Shown here: positions 1-5,705 of the stretch, one piece after another | How the letters are laid out: each line of letters begins with the position of its first letter | How positions within the stretch are numbered: the stretch's first letter is position 1 | Assembly (NCBI GenBank): GCA_945872195.1 | Contig: CAMBZO010000135.1 | Location: 1-7,094, forward strand | Direction: 5' to 3' | Source: Akkermansia muciniphila | GTDB lineage: Bacteria; Verrucomicrobiota; Verrucomicrobiia; Limisphaerales; SXTU01 | DNA length: 7,094 nucleotides | Made by a program: the position numbers and the translations under genes | The notes under the pieces: model-generated | What the model was told of the DNA's origin: nothing | Seen by the model: the letters and a program-made list of their open reading frames with translations, nothing else | The model's database searches: none

Positions 1-398
1 TTATCGAGGAGCTTGAGGCGGTCGCCCTGCTTGTTCAGCCGGCCCACCCACGGGCCGAGCACGCGGACGTTCGCATTGATCTTGTAAGCGGCGCGTGTGG
101 TCCGGGCATCCGCCATCGAGATGACGATGCGCTCGAAGGGCTTCATCCATGACGCCATGCCGTCGGCGGGGAGAAAGGCGGCGAAGCGGAACTCGATGCC
201 GCCCTTGAGCCGCCAGTCCGCGATGTCAATGGCGTTGGCGGTGTTGTTGAAAATCTCGACGTATTCCGGCTGCTCGCCGGGCGGGTGATACATGATCTTG
301 CTGATGAGCACCTGCTCCGCGCGCGCGCCGAGCGCGAGCGCGAGGCCGACGAGGAGCAACCCCGCCGCGCGTTTCCACCGGATGGCAATCAAACTCAT
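1..398 (-). CDS. Secreted lamin-tail-domain (LTD) protein, N-terminal part, cut by the window edge
   Basis: Seen: an open frame runs from ATG at 398 off the left edge, giving 132 residues with no stop. Residues 1-27 look like a Sec signal peptide: basic IRWKR, then a Leu/Ala/Gly-rich core, ending ARA before EQ. From residue 28 the protein reads like a lamin tail domain: VLISKIMYHPPG, then EYVEIFNNT, DIADWRLKGGIEF and KPFERIVIS. Known: bacterial LTDs are Ig-like folds on exported or surface proteins. In Verrucomicrobia and Planctomycetes they often begin large multi-domain proteins, sometimes with a CotH kinase or adhesion domains further on. Inferred: an exported, possibly large protein whose function cannot be set from this piece. 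The start is chosen because it gives the complete signal peptide. The only purine-rich stretch upstream is GGGCGG, a poor ribosome binding site. It is transcribed divergently from the PLD gene. Confidence 0.85.
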   Translation of the reverse strand, partial: MSLIAIRWKRAAGLLLVGLALALGARAEQVLISKIMYHPPGEQPEYVEIFNNTANAIDIADWRLKGGIEFRFAAFLPADGMASWMKPFERIVISMADARTTRAAYKINANVRVLGPWVGRLNKQGDRLKLLD

Positions 399-472
399 GC
401 GACAACCGCCCAAGCGCCCACCGTCGCGGACACATCTTGTCTGCAACCGGAGGAAGAGCTTGAACTGAGACC

Positions 473-501
473 AAGGTAGTTTTTAGGCGTGCGCGCGTCA
501 A
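473..501 (-). promoter_or_regulatory. Candidate promoter for the LTD gene
   Basis: On the minus strand TTGACG (496-501) and TACCTT (473-478) are separated by exactly 17 nt, and the second hexamer ends 74 nt before the LTD start codon. The -35 match is good and the -10 match only partial (TA...T). It is a by-eye match in GC-rich DNA. The rest of the 202-bp divergent region (399-600) shows no clear promoter for the plus-strand PLD gene, no operator-like repeat and no small gene. Confidence 0.25.
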
Positions 502-600
502 TGCCATCACATAGCCCCACATTGCCTCGCTTTAACCAAAACCCAGTTCCCATGCTCGCCAGTTCTCCCTTCGCAGTGATAGCCTCCCCTTCGTAAACAC

Positions 601-1737
601 ATGGTCGCCGCCCCACACCACACATCGTTCCACTGGCTCCGCAACGGGGACGAAGCCTTCGCAGCCATGCTCGCCGCCATCGAGGCGGCGCGGCACTCCG
701 TGCGGCTGGAGACTTACATCTTCAGCGCGGGTGACCCGGGCAATCGCTTTCTCGAAGCCTTGGTGCGGGCGCAGCGGCGCGGCGCGAAGGTGTATGTGGT
801 GCTGGATGCGTGGGGCTCGCAGGATTTGGCGGACGGTTACTGGGAGCCGCTGCGCAAGGCGGGGGGAGAGTTCCGCTGGTTCAACAAGCAGACGCATCGC
901 GGGTTCCTGTTCCGCGACCACCGCAAGCTGCTGGTGTGCGACGAGCAGATGGCCTTCGTCGGCGGGTTCAACCACGCGCCGGAATACGTGGGTGATGGCG
1001 TGACGCGCGGCTGGTGCGACGTAGGACTGCACGTGGACGGGCCGCTGGCCGGGCATCTGGCGGATTCCTTCGACAAGATGTTCACGCGCGCGGAGCTGCG
1101 GCATCGCGCCTTCATGCGCGTGATGCGGACGGGCGCGCACGCACGCGTCGCCTGCCCGGACGGAGACCTGCTGATGAGCGGGCCGGGGCGCGGCTTCAGC
1201 ACGCTCAAGCGCGCGCTGCGGACCGACCTGCGTGGTGCCCGCCGCGTGCAGATCATGGCGGCGTATTTCCTCCCGACGTGGAAGCTCCGGCGCTCGCTGC
1301 AGCTCGTGGCGCGCCGGGGCGGCCAGGTGCAGATCATCCTGCCCGGCCAGTCCGACGTGCCGCTGGCGCAACTCGCCAGCCGCCGGCTCTACCGTCCGCT
1401 GCTCGCGGCGGGCGTGGAGATTTATGAGTATCAGCCGCAGATCCTCCACGCGAAGCTCATCCTGATCGACGACCTCGCATACGTCGGCTCCGCGAACCTC
1501 GACACGCGCAGCCTGCACATCAACTACGAGCTGACCCTGCGCCTGAAAAACGAGCGCCTGGCCGAAGGTGGACGCCAACTCTTCGCGGACAACCTCGCGA
1601 ACTGCAAACGCATCGGCCCGGAGGAATGGCGAACTTCGCAGACTTTTTGGACTGTGCTCAAGCAGCGCTGGGCTTATTTTATCCTCGCGCGCATGGACCT
1701 CTACATCGCACGACGGCAGCTCCCAGGCTTGCGTTGA
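601..1737 (+). CDS. Phospholipase D superfamily protein, cardiolipin synthase (ClsB)-like
   Basis: Seen: 378 residues with two complete HKD motifs (HxKx4D). The first is H107/K109/D114 in DHRKLLVCD followed by GGFN. The second is H283/K285/D290 in LHAKLILID followed by GSANLDTRS. Each half begins with a recognisable PLD strand region (VRLETYIF near 35; VQIMAAYFLP near 216). Known: two HKD motifs form one active site that works through a phospho-histidine intermediate. In bacterial cardiolipin synthases it moves a phosphatidyl group between two phospholipids. The GSANLD-R tail resembles synthases more than nucleases. ClsA-type enzymes start with two membrane helices. This protein has none and resembles the shorter ClsB/YbhO type. 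The C-terminal stretch WAYFILARMDLYIARR could be a membrane-associating amphipathic helix (inference). An in-frame TAG at 580-582 makes ATG 601 the first possible start. Another PLD transphosphatidylase or lipase is possible. No neighbour explains its role. Confidence 0.88.
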   Translation: MVAAPHHTSFHWLRNGDEAFAAMLAAIEAARHSVRLETYIFSAGDPGNRFLEALVRAQRRGAKVYVVLDAWGSQDLADGYWEPLRKAGGEFRWFNKQTHRGFLFRDHRKLLVCDEQMAFVGGFNHAPEYVGDGVTRGWCDVGLHVDGPLAGHLADSFDKMFTRAELRHRAFMRVMRTGAHARVACPDGDLLMSGPGRGFSTLKRALRTDLRGARRVQIMAAYFLPTWKLRRSLQLVARRGGQVQIILPGQSDVPLAQLASRRLYRPLLAAGVEIYEYQPQILHAKLILIDDLAYVGSANLDTRSLHINYELTLRLKNERLAEGGRQLFADNLANCKRIGPEEWRTSQTFWTVLKQRWAYFILARMDLYIARRQLPGLR

Positions 1738-1762
1738 CGCGTGCGGGGCGCGAAGGGAAAAA

Positions 1763-1799
1763 GCAAAGGGTCGGAGCTGCGCAAGCTCGGCACTTTTGC
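1763..1799 (+). terminator. Imperfect hairpin between the PLD and esterase genes, possible weak terminator
   Basis: Starting 26 nt after the PLD stop codon, an inner stem GAGCT/AGCTC (1774-1778 and 1784-1788, 5-nt loop) sits inside outer arms GCAAAG (1763-1768) and CTTTTGC (1793-1799), which pair with one bulge. There is a run of four T within the right arm but no proper T-tract after it. The 98-nt gap could therefore hold a weak terminator or an RNA structure in the leader of the esterase gene. The call rests only on visible pairing. Confidence 0.25.
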
Positions 1800-1835
1800 C
1801 TTCGCCACCTCACCCGGTCTGCTACGCTGCGCGCC

Positions 1836-3128
1836 ATGCAATTCACCAAGTCACTCGCCAGCGTCCTGCTGCTCGCCGGCAGTCTCAACTCATTTGCCCA
1901 GAGGCCCAGCACCGCGAACTACGACGAGAGCAAAGTCGGCAACCTCCCCTTGCCCGACCCGCTCATCTGCGCGGACGGCACGAAGGTCTCGGACGCGAAG
2001 ACGTGGCAGACGAAGCGGCGCGCGGAGGTCCTGGGCCTGTTCGAGACGCACATCTATGGTCGCGGCCCCGCGAAGCCGGCGAACTTGGTTTACGAAGTCA
2101 CCAAGACCGACCCGCAGGCGCTCGGCGGCAAGGCCACGCGCAAGGAAATCGCCATCTACCTCACGGGCAAGAAGGACGGCCCGCGTCTCGACTTGCAGCT
2201 CTTCGTGCCCAACGGCGTGAAAGGCCCGGTGCCCGCGTTTCTCGGCTGCAACTTCAACGGCAACCACGCCGTCCACACCGATCCCACCATCACGCTGAAC
2301 CCGCGTTGGATACGCAACAGCCAGGACAAGAAGGCCGTCGTGGACAACCGCGCCACCGAGACCTCGCGCGGCTCCGAGGCGAGCCGGTGGCAGGTGGAGA
2401 TGATCATCGCGAAGGGCTACGCGCTGGCGACCTACTACTATGGCGACGTGGAACCGGACCACGCCGATGGCTGGAAAACTGGACTTCGTGCGGCGCTGTC
2501 CAAGGACGGTGCGAGCACGCAGTTCGCGCCGGACGCATGGGGCGCGATTGGCGCGTGGGCGTGGGGCCTGAGCCGTGGGCTGGATTATCTGGAGAAGGAC
2601 AAGTCCATCGACGCGAAGCGCGTCGCAGTCATCGGGCACTCACGACTGGGCAAGACTTCGCTGTGGGCCGGGGCTGCCGACGAACGGTTCGCCATGGTCA
2701 TCTCGAACAACTCTGGCGAGGGCGGGGCGTCCATCTCACGGCGCGACTTCGGCGAGACCATCGCCGTGCTGAACAAGAACTTTCCGCACTGGTTCTGCGG
2801 CAACTACAAGCAATACACCGACCACGCCGAGAAGCTGCCGGTGGATATGCACGAACTCGCCGCGCTCGCCGCGCCGCGCCCGCTCTACATCGCCAGCGCG
2901 GAGGAGGACAAGTGGGCGGACCCGAAGGGCGAATTCCTGGCGGGCAAACTCGCGGAGCCGGTCTACGCGCTGTTCGGCAAGAAAGGCACAGGCGTCACGG
3001 ACTGGCCGTCGGTGGACCAACCCGTCGGCGAGTTCATCGGCTACCACGTCCGCACGGGCAAGCACGACGTGACGGCCTATGACTGGGAGCAATACCTGCG
3101 CTTCGCGGACAAGCACTTCAAGAAGTAG
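1836..3128 (+). CDS. Secreted CE15-like glucuronoyl esterase family alpha/beta hydrolase
   Basis: Seen: 430 residues. Residues 1-21 are a signal peptide ending NSFA before Q22, with no lipobox cysteine. The hydrolase core carries the nucleophile elbow G267-H-S269-R-L-G-K273, then SNNSGEGGASISRR (290-303), MHELAALAAPRPLYIAS (338-354), DKWADPKGEF (358-367) and the likely catalytic H410 in TGKHDVTAYDW. Known: CE15 enzymes use a GCSRxGK elbow (GHSRxGK in many bacterial members) and cleave esters between 4-O-methyl-glucuronic acid on xylan and lignin alcohols, outside the cytoplasm. Inferred: a plant-polymer-degrading esterase. The family's usual catalytic Glu, 23 residues after the Ser, is N292 here, so D358 or E357 would have to serve. 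The frame is open upstream to an ATG at 1626 inside the PLD gene, but ATG 1836 is chosen because it begins the signal peptide. Automated pipelines may name such proteins acetylxylan esterases. Confidence 0.85.
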   Translation: MQFTKSLASVLLLAGSLNSFAQRPSTANYDESKVGNLPLPDPLICADGTKVSDAKTWQTKRRAEVLGLFETHIYGRGPAKPANLVYEVTKTDPQALGGKATRKEIAIYLTGKKDGPRLDLQLFVPNGVKGPVPAFLGCNFNGNHAVHTDPTITLNPRWIRNSQDKKAVVDNRATETSRGSEASRWQVEMIIAKGYALATYYYGDVEPDHADGWKTGLRAALSKDGASTQFAPDAWGAIGAWAWGLSRGLDYLEKDKSIDAKRVAVIGHSRLGKTSLWAGAADERFAMVISNNSGEGGASISRRDFGETIAVLNKNFPHWFCGNYKQYTDHAEKLPVDMHELAALAAPRPLYIASAEEDKWADPKGEFLAGKLAEPVYALFGKKGTGVTDWPSVDQPVGEFIGYHVRTGKHDVTAYDWEQYLRFADKHFKK

Positions 3129-3152
3129 GCGGCGTGCCCTTGGTCCGCTGAC

Positions 3153-3174
3153 TGAACTTCGGAATTCCGGTTCA
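3153..3174. terminator. Hairpin in the convergent gap, possible bidirectional terminator
   Basis: TGAAC-TT-CGG (3153-3162) pairs with CCG-GTTCA (3167-3174) around an AATT loop, giving eight base pairs with a two-base bulge. It lies in the 43-nt gap between the stop codons of the converging esterase (3128) and GTPase (3172-3174), and its right end includes the GTPase stop codon. No T-tract follows on either strand, so intrinsic termination is plausible but unproven. Confidence 0.4.
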
Positions 3175-4269
3175 ATTCGCGACGCACGCCGTGAAGCCCG
3201 CACGGATGCCGGCCTCGTCCAGTTCCTTGCCGATGAAGACGAGCTGGTTGCCACGCTTCTCGCCCACGTTCCAGAAGCGCTCCGGCTCCACGTCGAACAT
3301 CATCTGCACGCTCTGGAAGATGACGCGCTTGGGCACGCCCTGGATGTGGAGAATGCCCTTGGCGCGGTAGATATTCTCACCGCCCTTCGCCAGCAGTTCG
3401 TTTAGCCACGCCTCGGTCCGCTTCAAGTCCAGCGGGCGCTCGTCGAGGATGTGGAAGGAACGCACCGCGTCATCGTGCCGGCCGGCGTGATCGTGCGCGT
3501 GGTCTTCGTGATCGCAATGCTCGTCGTGAACGTGATCGTGCGCATGTGCGTGCGCATGATCGTGGTCGTGGTCATGCCCGCAGTGGTCGTCGCAGTCGTG
3601 GCCAGCCTCGCCGTGCGCGGGCTTCTCCGGCGGCAGCTCGATGGGTGAGTTCAAGTCCCGCGCGTGCGTGTTGAAGATCTTGCCCATGTCCACCTGCGAG
3701 CGCTGCGTGCGGTGAATCTTCGCCAGCGGGTTGATGCGGCGGATGCGCTGCTCCACGCGCTCCAAGTCGGCGGGCGTCGCGAGGTCGGTCTTGTTCAGGA
3801 GAATCACATCCGCGAAGGCGATTTGGGGAATGGCCTCCGGGGCCTTGTCCAGCACGCCCTCCAAGTGCCGTGCGTCCGCGACCGTGACGATGGCATCGAG
3901 CCGGAGCTTTTCCTTGAGCTGGGGCAGGTAGAACGTGTGAGCGATCGGGCTGGGATCAGCAAGGCCAGTAGTCTCGACCAGCACGTAGTCGAAGCGCTTC
4001 TGGCGCTTGAGCAAGTCGGCGAGCGTCTTCACGAGGTCGCCGCGCACGCGGCAGCAGAGGCAGCCGTTGTTCAGCTCCACGACCTCCTCGTCTGCGCCGA
4101 TGACGAGCTGCCCGTCAATGCCCACCTCGCCGAATTCGTTGATGATGATCGCACACTTGTAGCCATGCGGCTGAGTGAGCAAGTGCTTGAGCAGCGTGGT
4201 CTTGCCAGCGCCCAGGAAGCCGGTGAGCACCGTGACGGGGATGGAGGAGTCTTGCTTCGGATTTGCCAT
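3172..4269 (-). CDS. COG0523/CobW-family (G3E) GTPase with histidine-rich metal-binding loop
   Basis: Seen: 365 residues. The P-loop is GFLGAGKTT (17-25), INEFGEVGID lies at 43-52, the CxCC metal motif is C70-L-C72-C73, ETTGLADP at 99-106 is the switch region, and NKTD (159-162) recognises guanine. After the GTPase domain, residues 219-265 hold 18 histidines in Asp/Ala/His repeats. A CobW C-terminal domain follows (SFHILDERPLDLKRTEAWL through VFIGKELDEAGIRAGF). Known: COG0523 GTPases are cytoplasmic metallochaperones or insertases for Zn, Co or other metals. The CxCC motif binds metal and His-rich loops are thought to store or hand it over. Inferred: a metal chaperone, most simply for zinc; the metal and client are unknown. 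An in-frame TAA six nt upstream fixes ATG 4269 as the first start. No Zur-like operator was recognised. It lies 116 nt downstream of the DUF1552 gene on the same strand, without a clear shared function. Confidence 0.92.
   Translation of the reverse strand: MANPKQDSSIPVTVLTGFLGAGKTTLLKHLLTQPHGYKCAIIINEFGEVGIDGQLVIGADEEVVELNNGCLCCRVRGDLVKTLADLLKRQKRFDYVLVETTGLADPSPIAHTFYLPQLKEKLRLDAIVTVADARHLEGVLDKAPEAIPQIAFADVILLNKTDLATPADLERVEQRIRRINPLAKIHRTQRSQVDMGKIFNTHARDLNSPIELPPEKPAHGEAGHDCDDHCGHDHDHDHAHAHAHDHVHDEHCDHEDHAHDHAGRHDDAVRSFHILDERPLDLKRTEAWLNELLAKGGENIYRAKGILHIQGVPKRVIFQSVQMMFDVEPERFWNVGEKRGNQLVFIGKELDEAGIRAGFTACVAN
3475..3615 (-). repeat. Low-complexity His/Asp/Ala-coding repeat inside the GTPase gene
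   Basis: This stretch codes for residues 219-265 of the COG0523 GTPase. It is built of near-repeats such as GTGATCGTGCGC on the plus strand (in the regions 3485-3496 and 3531-3542), reading as alternating His with Asp or Ala on the coding strand. Such tracts tend to change length by slippage, so its size probably varies between relatives (inference). Confidence 0.7.
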
Positions 4270-4284
4270 AGTTTAGCGGCGCGG

Positions 4285-4313
4285 AAGGTAGGGGAGCCAA
4301 GTGCCGGGCGCAA
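4285..4313 (-). promoter_or_regulatory. Candidate promoter for the COG0523 GTPase gene
   Basis: On the minus strand TTGCGC (4308-4313) and TACCTT (4285-4290) are separated by 17 nt, and the second hexamer ends 15 nt before the GTPase start codon. A transcript from it would have a very short leader. Each hexamer matches the sigma-70 consensus at only three positions. The identical TACCTT with the same spacing occurs upstream of the LTD gene. Confidence 0.2.
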
Positions 4314-4325
4314 CCCACCGAATTC

Positions 4326-4373
4326 AGCGCGTCAAAGCGCTCGCTGCCCGCACTCACACGCAGCCTGGCTGCG
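4326..4373 (-). terminator. Two tandem inverted repeats after the DUF1552 gene, possible terminator or processing site
   Basis: The first, met 12 nt after the DUF1552 stop codon, is a perfect 7+1+7 palindrome (4359-4373, CGCAGCC-T-GGCTGCG), which would fold as a 6-bp stem with a 3-nt loop. The second is AGCGC/GCGCT around GTCAAA (4326-4341). Neither is followed by a T-tract. They could reduce read-through from the DUF1552 gene into the GTPase gene or stabilise the 3' end of the upstream mRNA. Confidence 0.35.
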
Positions 4374-4385
4374 GCGCGGCGAAGT

Positions 4386-5693
4386 TCACACCTCCTGCAG
4401 CGGCGCTTTCGCGTCGCCGAAGGTGGCGGGGCGCACGCCCATCTTGTCCATGAGCGAGAGATGCAGGCGGCACAACTGCCGGTCGGGCTTGTCCAGGTAG
4501 TCGAGCACGCGCCCGCCCTTGATGCGGCCGCCGCCCCCACCGAGCACGACGACGGGGAGCTGGTTGGCAATGTGGTTGCCCGTGAGCATGGAGGAGCAGA
4601 AGACGAGCATCGAGTTGTCGAGCGCGGTGCGCGGGCCTTCCTGGATGGCGTCGAGCTTGCGCGCGATGTAGCCGAGCTGCTGGACGAAGAACTGGTTCAC
4701 CTTCAGCCAATCCGCCGTGTCGCTGTGCGAGAGCAGGTGGTGAATCATGTAGTCCACGCCGAGGTTCGGGAAGCGCAGTGAGCTGTGGTCGTTGTTCAGC
4801 TTGAGCGTGCAGAGGCGCGTGGTGTCGGTCTGGAACGCGAGCACCATGATGTCGCACATGAGCTTCATGTGCTCGCCGATGTCCTGCGGGATGCCCTCGG
4901 CGGGCCGCGGGATGTTCGGCTTGGCGAGCGTGGGCCGCCAGCCTTGCAGCTCGCCGCGCTTGCCGGCGTTCTCGATGCGCTGCTCCACCTCGCGCACGGA
5001 GTCGAGATACTCGTCGAGCTTCTGCTGGTCGCGCGTGCTGATGCCGCGCCGCACGTCCTTCGCGTCGGCCAGCACGGCGTCGAGCACGCTCTGGTCGCCC
5101 TTGCTGGCCGAGTCCTTGAACAACTGGTCGAAGGCCAGCGCCGGATACAACTCCAACGGCGTGGGCGTCGTCGGCGAACTCCACGAGATGTGCGAACTGT
5201 AGAGCATCGAGTAGTTCTTGTGGACGGACGGGTTCGACTGCTCGCAGCCGAGCACGAGGCTGGGCACCTTCGTCCCGCGCCCGTAACGCTGCGCCAGCAA
5301 CTGGTCCACGCTCGTGCCCGACTTGATTTCGCCGCCCGAGGCCAGCGGCGCACCGGAGAGGAGGTTGCCCGTCATCGAGCTGTGGATGTTGCCCTTGAGC
5401 GCCTCGGCGTTGTAGAGGCCGCGGATGAACAGCATCTTCTCGCGGAAATCCGTGAGCGGCGCGAGCACCTTGCCCAGTTCCATGTTCTTGCCCTCGCCCT
5501 TGGCCCACCACTCCTTCGAGTGAAAGCCGTTGCCGGCGAAGAGCACGCCCAACCGCACGGGCGCTTCGCTGCTAGGCTTGACCCCGGTGGGCGGCGTGTC
5601 GCCCCAGACGGTGCGGGATTCCAGCCACGGCAGGGCCATCGAGACGCCGACACCCCGCAGAAAGGCGCGGCGGTTGAAGTGGTGTGTGCTCAT
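4386..5693 (-). CDS. DUF1552 (HXXSHH family) protein with Tat signal
   Basis: Seen: 435 residues. The N-terminus has a twin-arginine motif, N-R8-R9-A-F-L-R, and then the hydrophobic segment GVGVSMALPWLES typical of this family, so export folded by Tat is expected. Family-like stretches follow: RLGVLFAGNGFHSKEWW (47-63), RGLYN (91-95), TSVDQLLAQRYG (127-138), then HHLLSHSD (318-325), TGNHIANQLPVVVLGGGGG (371-389) and MGVRPATFGD (418-427). Known: the family (PF07586) is abundant in Planctomycetes, Verrucomicrobia and some Acidobacteria. It has no established activity and usually sits beside DUF1592/1588/1585 genes. Here the name-giving HXXSHH reads H319-L-L-S322-H323-S324, with the last His replaced. 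Start: ATG 5693 gives the complete Tat motif, and the previous in-frame codons run straight into the upstream gene's stop. That gene ends 12 nt before, so the two are probably co-transcribed and perhaps translationally coupled. No ribosome binding site is visible in the gap. Confidence 0.92.
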   Translation of the reverse strand: MSTHHFNRRAFLRGVGVSMALPWLESRTVWGDTPPTGVKPSSEAPVRLGVLFAGNGFHSKEWWAKGEGKNMELGKVLAPLTDFREKMLFIRGLYNAEALKGNIHSSMTGNLLSGAPLASGGEIKSGTSVDQLLAQRYGRGTKVPSLVLGCEQSNPSVHKNYSMLYSSHISWSSPTTPTPLELYPALAFDQLFKDSASKGDQSVLDAVLADAKDVRRGISTRDQQKLDEYLDSVREVEQRIENAGKRGELQGWRPTLAKPNIPRPAEGIPQDIGEHMKLMCDIMVLAFQTDTTRLCTLKLNNDHSSLRFPNLGVDYMIHHLLSHSDTADWLKVNQFFVQQLGYIARKLDAIQEGPRTALDNSMLVFCSSMLTGNHIANQLPVVVLGGGGGRIKGGRVLDYLDKPDRQLCRLHLSLMDKMGVRPATFGDAKAPLQEV

Positions 5694-5705
5694 AGGTTTT
5701 GAAAG

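Noticed and set aside
532..1578. A 348-residue minus-strand open frame opposite the PLD gene.
   Set aside because: The plus strand carries both HKD motifs; the antisense product is Arg/His/Val-rich and resembles no family.
1626..1835. A 70-residue N-terminal extension of the esterase starting inside the PLD gene.
   Set aside because: The extension would bury a well-formed signal peptide that starts at 1836, and it overlaps the PLD coding region by over 100 nt.
1568..3082. A 504-residue open frame on the plus strand overlapping the PLD end and the esterase.
   Set aside because: Its translation is Arg/Ala/Gly-rich low complexity without domains, and it lies in another frame over two genes with clear catalytic motifs. 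It is a by-product of high GC.
3475..3615. Direct repeats that might be taken for a CRISPR or tandem-repeat array.
   Set aside because: The repeats are short, irregular and fully explained by the His/Asp/Ala codons of the GTPase loop.
3451..3648. A small plus-strand frame that looks like a Val-rich membrane peptide.
   Set aside because: It is the reverse complement of the His/Asp-coding repeat of the GTPase: GTG and GTC (Val) are the complements of CAC (His) and GAC (Asp).
4785..5702. A 305-residue plus-strand open frame opposite the DUF1552 gene, and a similar one at 3664-4500 opposite the GTPase.
   Set aside because: Both are antisense shadows of well-supported genes, with low-complexity Arg/Ala/Leu/Val translations.
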